Shown here one piece after another: positions 25,657-34,489 of a DNA stretch of 64,000 bases. This DNA comes from Flavobacteriales bacterium (GTDB lineage Bacteria > Bacteroidota > Bacteroidia > Flavobacteriales > Weeksellaceae). Below the pieces are notes generated by a model, which was not told the origin of the DNA, did not search any database, and saw only the letters and a list, made by a program, of their open reading frames with translations. Each line of letters begins with the position of its first letter. Within the stretch, counting starts at the first letter, position 1. The translations under genes and the position numbers were made by a program. The stretch lies in the NCBI GenBank assembly GCA_020635515.1, contig JACJZS010000002.1:744001-808000 (forward strand), written 5' to 3'.

Positions 25657-27078
25657 TTATAAGAAAGCACTCACAATTAGTGTCCAAATAATTATAATAG
25701 CAGGTCCTAATAACCCTACAAATATCCCTCCTAATCTAAACTCTTTTTGCTCTATAACTCCTGTACTGTATGCAATTGCATTTGGCGGAGTAGAAACAGG
25801 AAGCAATAATGCACATGATGCTGAAAGACCTATTACCAAAGGTAGAACTAAAGGATTCACTCCAGGAAGCATGGTCAATAAAGACATTCCTATAGGAACT
25901 AAAATAGTTGTTGCCGCTGTATTACTCATAAAGTTAGACAACGTAACTGTAATCAATCCGAATACACCTAACAGAACGTAATAATTAAATTGGAAGTTTT
26001 TAATATTATCAACAAAATACTGAGCAATTCCCTGCTCTTCAATTGCTAATCCTAATGCTAAACCTCCTGCAACAAGCATAAGTGTATCCCAAGATAATCT
26101 TCTAACTCCCTCTGCATCAACAATCCCAAACATCGTAAGTCCTACAATAGGAACTGCAGAAACAGCTGCAACAGGAATTCCTGTCCATTGTGAAGTAAGC
26201 CAAAGACCCAAGGTCAACACTAGAATTACCAACATAATTCTTTTCTGAGTTACATCTTCCTCTACATCTTTAACCTCATCTTTGCTTTTCGTTAAAAAAT
26301 CAATATTAATTTTTTGATCTTTAAGTTTGTATTTTCTAATTAAAACCATATAAAACAAAAACACCAAAACAAGTGCTATTGGTATACCCAACATCATCCA
26401 TTGTATAAACGTAACTGGATGCCCTGCTGCCTGCAAAGCACCTACCGCAATTGCATTTGGTGCAGAACCAATAATGGTACCCATACCTCCTATAGATGCT
26501 GCTGCTGGAATCCCTATTACTAGAGCTTTTATAAAAGGAGAATTCATTCCTTGCGTAACAATAAGTGGAGTAATCGTTGCTATAATCATAGCAGTAGTTG
26601 CGGTATTACTCATAAGCATAGATAAAACCGCTGTAATCAACATCAATCCCAATAAGATGCTTTTCGCACTATTTCCAAATTTAGGAATTGATATTTGAAG
26701 TAGTTTTTCATCTAATTTCGTTTTACGCATTCCTTCTGCAAGGAAAAACCCTCCTAAGAATAACCAAATAACTCCACTAGACCATGTTTGGACATATTTT
26801 TTAACATCTATATCCTCGGTATTCCCCATAGTAAATACCAAATATCCTACTATTAAAATCCCCACAGCAAAAGGAGGAATCGCCTCTGTAACCCACAAAC
26901 CTATGGATACAAAAAGTAAAAACATTACGTAATCTTGAGTTGCTGTAAAATTTGGATCACGTAAAAAATAGACCAATAAAAATGAAATCAGTATACTTGA
27001 AAGAAACATTATCGCTTTGGATTGTCTTTCAATTCTTACTCTGATTTTTGACCGTGAATACGTACGAGAGTCAGACAT
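25657..27078 (-). CDS. DASS/SLC13-family sodium-coupled anion (di/tricarboxylate or sulfate) symporter
   Basis: 473 residues, about 12 membrane segments. The two Ser-Asn-Thr sodium-site motifs are seen as LMSNTATTAMIIATITP (about 155) and FMSNTAATTILVPIGMS (about 385), with LPVSTPPNAIAYSTG in the second half. These identify the DASS family; the anion carried cannot be read from sequence alone. A soluble linker (KSKDEVKDVEEDVTQKR) divides the two halves. It is the third gene of an operon after a DUF2490 protein and a 41-residue membrane protein. Confidence 0.92.
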   Translation of the reverse strand: MSDSRTYSRSKIRVRIERQSKAIMFLSSILISFLLVYFLRDPNFTATQDYVMFLLFVSIGLWVTEAIPPFAVGILIVGYLVFTMGNTEDIDVKKYVQTWSSGVIWLFLGGFFLAEGMRKTKLDEKLLQISIPKFGNSAKSILLGLMLITAVLSMLMSNTATTAMIIATITPLIVTQGMNSPFIKALVIGIPAAASIGGMGTIIGSAPNAIAVGALQAAGHPVTFIQWMMLGIPIALVLVFLFYMVLIRKYKLKDQKINIDFLTKSKDEVKDVEEDVTQKRIMLVILVLTLGLWLTSQWTGIPVAAVSAVPIVGLTMFGIVDAEGVRRLSWDTLMLVAGGLALGLAIEEQGIAQYFVDNIKNFQFNYYVLLGVFGLITVTLSNFMSNTAATTILVPIGMSLLTMLPGVNPLVLPLVIGLSASCALLLPVSTPPNAIAYSTGVIEQKEFRLGGIFVGLLGPAIIIIWTLIVSAFL

Positions 27079-27101
27079 AATTTATTTATTTAATAATTAA
27101 T

Positions 27102-27227
27102 TTAAGATAAGTGTGATTTATACAAATATACTGCAAATAATGCAATAATTAAAACTGATAAAACAATGATTACTCCACTCTGAATATCTATTGTTTTTTT
27201 AACTTTGGTTGGTAAATACGTTGACAT
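27102..27227 (-). CDS. 41-residue single-pass membrane protein
   Basis: ATG 27227 to TAA 27102. The N-terminal part is short and polar (MSTYLPTKVKKTIDIQSG), followed by one strong membrane helix (VIIVLSVLIIALFAVYLY) and a KSHLS tail. It lies 23 bp below the DUF2490 gene and 23 bp above the DASS transporter gene, same strand, so it is almost certainly co-transcribed. It resembles in form the tiny helper subunits of membrane transporters. No known family is recognised. Confidence 0.65.
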   Translation of the reverse strand: MSTYLPTKVKKTIDIQSGVIIVLSVLIIALFAVYLYKSHLS

Positions 27228-27250
27228 AATTCTAATTTTTTATTTGTTAC

Positions 27251-27979
27251 TTATTTTTTATCTTTTTTTCTGAAATCAAAGTTGTGGTAAATCACAAACT
27301 GAGCAAGATGCCTCACCTTAAATTTTTTATCTGCATCAGCAGTTTTTGGAGGATAATAGCTCGTAAAGTTTAGATAACCTAGCTGGAAAGTTGTATTCTT
27401 TATAGAATATCCTAACCCCAAACCTATCCTATTCTGATCTAACTGAAAATTATTTACGATTACATCATCATCACCAGCATTAAAAAGTATTTCCTCTACG
27501 CCATACGCATACCATTTGGTTTTATTTTCACTGTTTTTATAGAATGTATATTTGGGTTTAAACATATATCTAAACCTCCAATTAAAGGTATGTCCGTCTG
27601 TTGTTTTCTGTTTAAACCTTGCTTCTGGTCGTATTCTGTGATAAAAGCTAAAATTATTACTTTTATGAGAAGCTGTAACTTCTCCCCAAATTTGATTTTC
27701 TTCCTTTTTAAAATCCTCGCCTAACCATAAATGATTGTATCCCAAAGTCGTAGTCATATTTAACTTATTATTGAAATGATACATTAATCCTGGACGCACA
27801 AGAATAAAAAAGTCTGGAACAATGTGAGCATCATTAAAAATAGAAAAACGATTACTTATTCTTGCTTTAACAATGTATCCTGCCCAATAATTGTTTTCTT
27901 CAACAATTTCTGTTTGTCCAGACAAATTTGATACTTGAATCACAAACGCCATAAAAAGTACTATCTTAACTCGATTCAT
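27251..27979 (-). CDS. DUF2490 outer-membrane beta-barrel-like protein
   Basis: 242 residues: signal peptide (MNRVKIVLFMAFVIQVSNLSGQ) and an antiparallel beta pattern typical of DUF2490 (WAGYIVKARISNRFSIFND, WGEVTASHKSNNFSFYHRIRPEARFKQ, QNRIGLGLGYSIKNTTFQLGY) ending HNFDFRKKDKK. Probably an outer-membrane barrel. Being first in an operon with a DASS symporter suggests it helps the same anion across the outer membrane (inference). Promoter at 28009-28016. Confidence 0.82.
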   Translation of the reverse strand: MNRVKIVLFMAFVIQVSNLSGQTEIVEENNYWAGYIVKARISNRFSIFNDAHIVPDFFILVRPGLMYHFNNKLNMTTTLGYNHLWLGEDFKKEENQIWGEVTASHKSNNFSFYHRIRPEARFKQKTTDGHTFNWRFRYMFKPKYTFYKNSENKTKWYAYGVEEILFNAGDDDVIVNNFQLDQNRIGLGLGYSIKNTTFQLGYLNFTSYYPPKTADADKKFKVRHLAQFVIYHNFDFRKKDKK

Positions 27980-28008
27980 AACTATAATTTTGTATTAAAA
28001 TTTCAGTA

Positions 28009-28016
28009 CAAAGTTA
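28009..28016 (-). promoter_or_regulatory. TANNTTTG -7 element (TAACTTTG) for the DUF2490 operon
   Basis: Perfect match on the minus strand, 29 bp before the start. Confidence 0.6.
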
Positions 28017-28124
28017 TGACAGTATCATCGTTTTTTCGATATGTTTTATATCAAGTCCCTACATAGTGTTTATCATACATAAAAGTAGCTTTTATCATAC
28101 AAAAAAACTAATCTCATAAAAAAA

Positions 28125-29303
28125 TCATCCTTTTTTTGCCCAAATAAACATCAGTAAATTTATGACACTGAGTACTGCCATAAACCACAACATTGGCATC
28201 ATAGTACCATCGTAAAAATAACCAATTAAAGCTGATGTAATTGCCCCCATTGCCATACGTACACTTCCGTTTAAAGCATTTGCAATTCCTATATTCGACT
28301 TAAATTTATCTAAAGATAAAGCAGTAGCATTAGGATTAACAAATCCCAACATAAACATGGTTCCAAAGGTCATTACACAAAACAGAAATAACGGAATAGA
28401 AATCACATACGACATTCCTAAAAACAGTACTGTTATCATTGCCATCATCAATGCTATTGTATTGGTTAGCTTCTTTAAGTCAAACTTTTTTAGTAATTCT
28501 CTATTTATTTGACTACCTAAAATAAATCCTATTGCATTAATCGCAAAAAGCCAACCAAAAGTTGTTTCACTTACCTTGTAAATATCCATCAATACAAAAG
28601 GAATAGAAGAAACATAGGTAAATAAAACTCCTATAGCAATACTGCTTGCCAATGTATACCTAAAAAAGTTAATGTCTTTTAGTGTATTCCAATAGTTTCT
28701 AACGATAGGTTTTATTCTCAGCGTTACTGTTTCATCGTATCCTCGAGTTTCTTTCAATAAAAAAATAACAGAAAGTAATACCAATAAACCTACCGCAAAT
28801 AAAAAAACAAAAATCACCTGCCAATTGTAATACTGAACAAATATTCCTCCTAACGTTGGAGCAATAATTGGAGCAATTCCCATTACTAATAAAATAGACG
28901 ACAATATACGAGCAACTTCTTTGGTACTAAACAAATCTCGTATCATAGATTTCCCAGCAACCATACCTACACTTGCTCCTAATGCTTGTAAAAATCTAAA
29001 TACAATCATCATCGTTAGGTTCGCAGAAAGCACAATACTAATCGATGCTATTACGTAGATTAAAAGACCTGCTATCAGAGGTTTTTTTCTTCCGAATTTT
29101 TCCAGTAATGGTCCGTACATCAACTGTCCGATAGAAATCCCAATAAAATAGCTCGTTAATGTATACGATACATGCTTTTTGGTTTCTCCAAAGAATTCAG
29201 CAATCTTAGGAAATGATGGTAAATACATATCTATAGAGAATGGTCCTATTGCAGCAATACTTCCTAAAACGATAATTAGTATTAGCCGTTCATTCTTGCT
29301 CAT
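28125..29303 (-). CDS. Bcr/CflA-type MFS multidrug efflux transporter
   Basis: 392 residues from ATG 29303 with 12 membrane helices. MFS motif A-like YGPLLEKFGRKKPLIAGLLIY between helices 2 and 3, start IGPFSIDMYLPSFPKIAEFF as in Bcr, and motif C-like GIAPIIAPTLGG. It exports drugs such as bicyclomycin or chloramphenicol in relatives; substrate here unknown. An alternative ATG at 29309 lies only 4 bp from the promoter element at 29314-29321, so the inner ATG (MSKNERLIL) is preferred. Confidence 0.92.
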   Translation of the reverse strand: MSKNERLILIIVLGSIAAIGPFSIDMYLPSFPKIAEFFGETKKHVSYTLTSYFIGISIGQLMYGPLLEKFGRKKPLIAGLLIYVIASISIVLSANLTMMIVFRFLQALGASVGMVAGKSMIRDLFSTKEVARILSSILLVMGIAPIIAPTLGGIFVQYYNWQVIFVFLFAVGLLVLLSVIFLLKETRGYDETVTLRIKPIVRNYWNTLKDINFFRYTLASSIAIGVLFTYVSSIPFVLMDIYKVSETTFGWLFAINAIGFILGSQINRELLKKFDLKKLTNTIALMMAMITVLFLGMSYVISIPLFLFCVMTFGTMFMLGFVNPNATALSLDKFKSNIGIANALNGSVRMAMGAITSALIGYFYDGTMMPMLWFMAVLSVINLLMFIWAKKG

Positions 29304-29313
29304 TTTCATGTTG

Positions 29314-29321
29314 CAAAGATA
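29314..29321 (-). promoter_or_regulatory. TANNTTTG -7 element (TATCTTTG) for the MFS gene
   Basis: Perfect match on the minus strand; implies a very short leader and decides for the 29303 start. Confidence 0.5.
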
Positions 29322-29443
29322 AGCTAAACCTTGCTCTAAACTATTACTATCTAGATTAAAACTTTTAATAATCCAATCAGCTTAAATAATTTTTCATAGC
29401 TAACTACTTTGACTAAATTTATTTAGAATCAATAAAAATTAAT

Positions 29444-29451
29444 TACCTTTG
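29444..29451 (+). promoter_or_regulatory. TANNTTTG -7 element (TACCTTTG) for the small cysteine-rich gene
   Basis: Perfect match 24 bp before the TTG start at 29476. Confidence 0.5.
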
Positions 29452-29475
29452 TACTAAATTCTATTTTAGAGTACA

Positions 29476-29628
29476 TTGGGAAAGAAAAATAAAAAAGAAG
29501 CATTGAAAAAAAAAGGTATTATCAATGCTAACAAAGTAAAAAGCAAATGCTGTGAAAAATATAAAAAAAATGAAAGCAAACGCTGTGGTAAATGCCCTTG
29601 CTTTGATTTAATCAAAAAAGTTGCGTAA
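29476..29628 (+). CDS. 50-residue lysine- and cysteine-rich small protein, TTG start
   Basis: TTG 29476 to TAA 29628. TTG is the only possible start, because an in-frame stop (29467) lies just upstream. The N-terminus is very basic (MGKKNKKEALKKKG) and the C-terminal part holds five cysteines as CC-x11-C-x2-C-x-C before FDLIKK, a pattern suited to binding a metal ion. The frame is preceded by a promoter element. Similar Lys/Cys-rich mini-proteins occur in flavobacteria but I know no function. No other gene occupies this 340-bp gap. Confidence 0.6.
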   Translation: MGKKNKKEALKKKGIINANKVKSKCCEKYKKNESKRCGKCPCFDLIKKVA

Positions 29629-29647
29629 CCTACATCTAATACTTCTT

Positions 29648-30694
29648 CTATTTAGAATCTAATAAATTATTCACTTTTTTATCTACCTTACTAAACGGTT
29701 TTGAGTCAATAATTTGATTTATCATAAATTGAAAAATAGGAGATAGCAATTTATCAATAATTGCAATAATACAATATACTATCATAGCTAAAATAACTAC
29801 TGATAGTATAAATAAAATTGGACTTTCAACATAACTTTGTAGTTGATGTACAAAGTCATATAAATAAGAACTCAAATAATCATTCTCATGAACCAAATAA
29901 ACAGCTAGTGCAGAACTTGCAAACCAGTTAACGTATTTAGAATTAAATTTTAATTGAGTGAATATAAGAAAAAACAAAATAGAATTAATGATTAAGCCTA
30001 TACTATTGTATGGATAGAAAAACCTAACCAATAACTCACCAACCATCGGTATATATAAATCGGATAGTAACATAGCTACAAATAAAATAATAGTACACAG
30101 CATATACACCAATAGTATTTTTTTAATATTTACATTAACTTCTGTTCTTAAAAAATTCCCTATATAATATATCAACACAAAGTTTAATGGGTTCTTTCCA
30201 TCAGAGAGTGAAGGAACATATTGTCCAAATCCAAATGAAATGATTAATAAAATTAGAATAAACACTATTTTAGTTTGTCTATTTTTATTTTTTAAAGGAA
30301 TATTTATAATTGGAGCCAGTAAAAATAAACTCAAATAAACAGGTATAAACCACCATTGCTTAAGGATTAATGAAGTTATAACATTTCTTACACTAAACAA
30401 ATCGGGATTTAAAATTACTCCAACCGCATAAATCAATATTGAATAAAAAGAACAATACAGAAAAAGCTTAACAAATCCTTTTAATGAAAATTTTATTCCC
30501 CAATATCCCGAAATTAACACAAAACATATCACACCTATATGCAAAACTGTACTTAAAGGTCTTGTTATATAATACAAATTAGGATTATTAGGAGCTATGG
30601 AATGTAATATAAAATGATAAATCACAATAATTAACATTGAAACAATCCTCAATAATTCAATATTAGAGTCTCTATTCTTTTTCATACTACTCAT
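29648..30694 (-). CDS. Acyltransferase-3 family membrane O-acyltransferase
   Basis: 348 residues with about 10 membrane helices. The N-terminus NIELLRIVSMLIIVIYHFILHS carries the Arg and His of the acyltransferase-3 (OafA/WecH-like) active region. Such enzymes add acetyl or other acyl groups to surface sugars or lipids in the inner membrane. A second in-frame ATG at 30685 is a possible start. It lies 24 bp after the M16 peptidase gene and probably shares its transcript. Confidence 0.88.
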   Translation of the reverse strand: MSSMKKNRDSNIELLRIVSMLIIVIYHFILHSIAPNNPNLYYITRPLSTVLHIGVICFVLISGYWGIKFSLKGFVKLFLYCSFYSILIYAVGVILNPDLFSVRNVITSLILKQWWFIPVYLSLFLLAPIINIPLKNKNRQTKIVFILILLIISFGFGQYVPSLSDGKNPLNFVLIYYIGNFLRTEVNVNIKKILLVYMLCTIILFVAMLLSDLYIPMVGELLVRFFYPYNSIGLIINSILFFLIFTQLKFNSKYVNWFASSALAVYLVHENDYLSSYLYDFVHQLQSYVESPILFILSVVILAMIVYCIIAIIDKLLSPIFQFMINQIIDSKPFSKVDKKVNNLLDSK

Positions 30695-30718
30695 TCTATT
30701 TACTTCAATTTATTCAAA

Positions 30719-33565
30719 TCAATACCCAAACAATTCATCTACAGAAAGCTCTTCTATACTTCCCAATTCTGAGAGCATTTTATAATCCAGTGATTTTATA
30801 TCGCTCATAATCGAATAATTATATTTATCCGTTTGAATAAATTCATTAAAAAAGCTAGATAAATCACTCAAAGACATTGCATTAAGTTGATTGTATACTT
30901 CTTCTCTAATATCATAATCAATTCCTCTTGCTTTTAGCTTATCATAACTCCAAAAAATATTTTCGCGAGTAAATCGTTCCGAAGCAATATTTTTTAGCAC
31001 ATTTTTCTTGGCATTTTTAAATAAAACTTCTGATTCTGGAAAGTTTTGTGTTAATTCCGTCAACGTATCAACTGCAATTTTCAACTTATCTGGTTGAGTA
31101 CCTAATTTCCCATACGTATAATTAAATCCATTTTGTTCCAAAGCAAGTTTAAAAATATAAAACGCTGAATATGCCAATGATTTTGCTTCTCTAATCTCTT
31201 GAAAAACAATAGAAGAAAGTCCCGAACCAAAATATTCATTAAACAAATAACTGAATTTAAATAAATCCTTATCAAATGTTTTATTTTGATTATAAAGACT
31301 TAATTCCGCCTGAACCATATCATAATCAACTACATATATAATATCTTTTCCTTTCTGCTCTACATATTCTTTTGGATTTGGAATTGGTATACTTCTTCCA
31401 AAATTATGATATTTAAGTATCGTATTTTTAAGGTTCAGCGGTTCATTTCCATAATAGAAAATCTCATGCTTATAATCCTGAAGTTGTTTGATTTTTGCAA
31501 CAATTTCCCTAGAAGTTATGCTTTTTAATTCTTCGTTAGAAATTGCATTCCGTGTTCGATTATCTTTCCCATAAAGTGCATACTGATGAAGAGCTGAAGA
31601 GATAGTTCTTTTATTTATTTTGGCATCTTTTCTATTTTTTAGAATTGTCTGAATATATTTTTGTAATTGCTCTTCATCTACTGTTAAATCTACAAGTAAT
31701 TTTTCAAAAAGCTCAATCCCTTTAGCTAAATTCTGCGATAAACCGTAAAGCGTAATTACTGTTTTTTTATGCTCTACTCTATATTTAACGCGGATTCCTA
31801 ATTGGTAAAACTCTTGAGCAATTTCGTCTGCATCTTTTTTTGATGTTCTTGCATACTTTAAAAACTCAACTGCAATTTTAATCCGATTGTCATGATCAGT
31901 TCCATAACGATAGATGTAATTTATACTTGCTCTTTCATTATATAAATTTTTCACATGGTAAAACATTACATTTCGTAAAAAACCAGAATCAAGTTCATTC
32001 TTTACATCTAAAAAAACAGGCATTATTTCTTCACTTTTCGTTTTTTTAAACTCGTTAAAGTAATCTGAATTTTCATTTCTGTTGATTTCTATAGGTGTTA
32101 TCTCAGGACTTTCTACCTTTATTTGATTGGTATTTTTTCCATTCTTTTTATAAACAATAGCATAATTATCTTTGTAAAATTCGTTGGCAAACTCAACTAA
32201 TTCTTCTTTAGTGATTTTTCGCATTTCCTCTATTTCCTGCACTTGCTCTTCCCACGATTTACCTAAAATAAAACTATCCGTAAGAGCGTTTGCCAATCCC
32301 GAGGAGGTTTCTAGCTCTTTGATTTTATGAAGTTCTAAATCATTGACTACTGCCTCTAGAATCCATGATTCAAAATCTCCTTTTTTAATCTTTTCTATTT
32401 GCTCTAGAATAAGCTCTTTGAGTTCATCTAAAGTTTGGTTTTCATTTGGAATTCCATAAAATCGATGAAATCCATACTCTTTGTGCGTAGTTACATGAGA
32501 AACTACTTTAGTTGCCAACTGCTTTTTAACGATGTTTAAATCCATGATTCCTGCTGTCCCATTAAATAGAATCATATCTACAAGTTCTAGCTTTAAAACA
32601 TTATTAGAATCGATATTATCATTTCTAAAAGCAATTACAAAGTGTTCTGTAGAATTAGAATAAACTGTTTTTTCCTTTATTCCATCAATTGGTTTTTCTT
32701 TAATTTGTTTTTTTAATGGAAGCGATTTATTCTTAAAATCATCAAAATGCTTTTTAATACTTTCTATGGTTTGCTCAAATTGCAAATCTCCAACCAACAC
32801 AATCGCCATATTGTTGGGAACATAATAGGTAGAAAAATACTTTTGAATAGATTTTATCGACGGATTTTTTAAATGTTCAGGATTGCCTAATGTAGTCTGC
32901 GTTCCATACGGATGATTCTGAAAAAGAATACTCATTAATTCATTATTCACAATATGAGCATCGTGGTCTTGGTATCGATTAAATTCTTCATAAACGGTTT
33001 CCAATTCGGTATGAAAAAGTCTAAATACAGGATTACTAAATCGTTCTGATTCCAACTCCAACCATTTTTCAAGTTCATTTGATGGAATATTATTTACATA
33101 AACCGTTTCGTCATACCAAGTATATGCATTGGTATCCTTTCCTCCTATCGATGCGATAAATTTATCGTATTCATTAGCAATGGAATACTGAGAAGCAGAA
33201 TAAGAAAGTTGGTCTATCTGTTTGTATATTTCTCTTTTCTTTTCTAAATCGTTTTCAGCTTTATGTTGTTCAAAAAGTTCTGTTATTTGATTGATAAGTG
33301 GTTTCTCCTTCTCCCAATTGGTAGTTCCTATTTTGGAAGTTCCTTTAAACATCATGTGTTCAAGATAGTGTGCAAGACCTGTATTATCTTTAGGATCATT
33401 AGCCGAACCAGAACGAACAGGAATAAATGTTTGGATTCTCGGTTCATCAAAATTCTGAGCAAGAAATATTTTTAATCCATTTTTTAAGGTATAAATTCTT
33501 ACATTAGAAGAATCCAACTGTGAAAATTCATATGAATTTCCATTTTTATCTATAGCTTGTTGCAT
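30719..33565 (-). CDS. M16-family (insulinase/pitrilysin-like) zinc metallopeptidase, double-domain
   Basis: 948 residues. The inverted zinc motif HYLEH (66-70) sits in GLAHYLEHMMFKGT, with the downstream Glu in ELETVYEEFNRYQD. Two M16 halves follow (second, inactive half from about 480). No signal peptide is seen, so a cytoplasmic peptide-degrading enzyme is likely, as with pitrilysin-type presequence proteases. Its leader contains a remnant copy of the era 3' end and its likely promoter (33713-33720) lies inside the inserted segment upstream. Confidence 0.93.
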   Translation of the reverse strand: MQQAIDKNGNSYEFSQLDSSNVRIYTLKNGLKIFLAQNFDEPRIQTFIPVRSGSANDPKDNTGLAHYLEHMMFKGTSKIGTTNWEKEKPLINQITELFEQHKAENDLEKKREIYKQIDQLSYSASQYSIANEYDKFIASIGGKDTNAYTWYDETVYVNNIPSNELEKWLELESERFSNPVFRLFHTELETVYEEFNRYQDHDAHIVNNELMSILFQNHPYGTQTTLGNPEHLKNPSIKSIQKYFSTYYVPNNMAIVLVGDLQFEQTIESIKKHFDDFKNKSLPLKKQIKEKPIDGIKEKTVYSNSTEHFVIAFRNDNIDSNNVLKLELVDMILFNGTAGIMDLNIVKKQLATKVVSHVTTHKEYGFHRFYGIPNENQTLDELKELILEQIEKIKKGDFESWILEAVVNDLELHKIKELETSSGLANALTDSFILGKSWEEQVQEIEEMRKITKEELVEFANEFYKDNYAIVYKKNGKNTNQIKVESPEITPIEINRNENSDYFNEFKKTKSEEIMPVFLDVKNELDSGFLRNVMFYHVKNLYNERASINYIYRYGTDHDNRIKIAVEFLKYARTSKKDADEIAQEFYQLGIRVKYRVEHKKTVITLYGLSQNLAKGIELFEKLLVDLTVDEEQLQKYIQTILKNRKDAKINKRTISSALHQYALYGKDNRTRNAISNEELKSITSREIVAKIKQLQDYKHEIFYYGNEPLNLKNTILKYHNFGRSIPIPNPKEYVEQKGKDIIYVVDYDMVQAELSLYNQNKTFDKDLFKFSYLFNEYFGSGLSSIVFQEIREAKSLAYSAFYIFKLALEQNGFNYTYGKLGTQPDKLKIAVDTLTELTQNFPESEVLFKNAKKNVLKNIASERFTRENIFWSYDKLKARGIDYDIREEVYNQLNAMSLSDLSSFFNEFIQTDKYNYSIMSDIKSLDYKMLSELGSIEELSVDELFGY

Positions 33566-33585
33566 TTTTTATATACTATTTTTTA

Positions 33586-33614
33586 GAATAACCGAAACGA
33601 TTTAAATCTTTATC
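33586..33614 (-). repeat. Direct repeat copy 1: detached era 3' end
   Basis: 29 bp identical to 34497-34525. It lies in the leader of the M16 gene and encodes DLNRFGYSKK-stop in the era frame. Confidence 0.85.
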
Positions 33615-33909
33615 AGTAATTTATCACTAAAAAAATATTGACGTCTAATAAATATCCCTCTATACTTTCTAAGTATAATTACTCATCTTCTCCATTAAGA
33701 GATGAATGTTGACAAATATAATTAAGATTTAATAGATATAGAAATGTTTATTTTTAGAGCTACTAATCAAACTTTATTTATTTCCACAATTCTTTATACT
33801 ATCCTTTAAATTGTATTAATTTTTTATAAATTCCCTTTTTCACAACTGATAGTTAGTAGTTAGAAATTGTTAACTACCAAGTACTAATCACTAAATACTA
33901 AATATTTTG
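33615..33909. other. Gene-free part of the insertion
   Basis: About 295 bp of AT-rich sequence without any credible reading frame. It holds the minus-strand TATATTTG element at 33713-33720, a short inverted repeat (CTCATCTT ... AAGAGATGA, about 33682-33704) and a TACTAA/GTTAGT-rich stretch near 33846-33904. Confidence 0.5.
33713..33720 (-). promoter_or_regulatory. TANNTTTG -7 element (TATATTTG), probable promoter of the M16-acyltransferase pair
   Basis: Perfect match on the minus strand, about 148 bp before the M16 start and inside the inserted segment. Confidence 0.45.
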
Positions 33910-33917
33910 TAAATTTG
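33910..33917 (+). promoter_or_regulatory. TANNTTTG -7 element (TAAATTTG) for the DUF4160-DUF2442 pair
   Basis: Perfect match 19 bp before the DUF4160 ATG. Confidence 0.55.
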
Positions 33918-33936
33918 TAATAAATAAAAGAAGAAA

Positions 33937-34185
33937 ATGCCGGAAATTTCAAGATTTTATGGAATTATAATTTATATGTTCTTTAATGACCATAATCCGC
34001 CTCATTTTAAGGTAAAATACCAAGAATTTGAAGCAAATATTTTGATAGAAAATGGAATGATTCTAAATGGAGATTTACCAATTAGTAAATTAAAGTTAGT
34101 AAGTGCTTGGTCAGAAATCCATAAAGTAGAATTATTAGAAATGTGGAATAGTAAAAACTTTCATAAAGTAAACCCATTACAATGA
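33937..34185 (+). CDS. DUF4160 protein
   Basis: 82 residues, full length for the family: MPEISRFYGIIIYMFFNDHNPPHFKVKYQEFEANI, with the conserved HNPPHFH-like block (here HNPPHFK) and LVSAWSEIHKVELLEMW near the end. DUF4160 genes are regularly paired with DUF2442 genes in a toxin-antitoxin-like layout; which is which, and whether they act so, is not established. The stop overlaps the next start by 4 bp (ATGA). Confidence 0.88.
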   Translation: MPEISRFYGIIIYMFFNDHNPPHFKVKYQEFEANILIENGMILNGDLPISKLKLVSAWSEIHKVELLEMWNSKNFHKVNPLQ

Positions 34186-34469
34186 TTAAAATTAGTAAAA
34201 TAATAGGATTTAATAATTACGAAATAATTTGTGAATTCAATGATAAGTCAATCAAATCGTTGGATTTAAGAAAAATCATTGATAATCATAAACATTTAAA
34301 TGGAATTAAAAACTTAGAAAATAAAGAGATTCTAAATTCCGCAAAAGTTGGTATTTTCGGAGAAATCTATTGGGAGGACATTATTCAAACCACAAAAAAC
34401 GGACAAAAATTCATTTGGAATTATGATATTTCTCCTGAATTCTTTTATCAAAATGGAGTTAATCTCTAA
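34182..34469 (+). CDS. DUF2442 protein
   Basis: 95 residues. ISKIIGFNNYEIICEFNDKSIKSLDLRKIID followed by the DIxWE-type block (FGEIYWEDIIQTTKNGQKFIWNYDISPEFFY) matches DUF2442. It follows DUF4160 with a 4-bp overlap and ends 21 bp before the convergent era gene. Function unknown. Confidence 0.85.
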   Translation: MIKISKIIGFNNYEIICEFNDKSIKSLDLRKIIDNHKHLNGIKNLENKEILNSAKVGIFGEIYWEDIIQTTKNGQKFIWNYDISPEFFYQNGVNL

Positions 34470-34489
34470 AGAAGAAGCAACATCATTAC

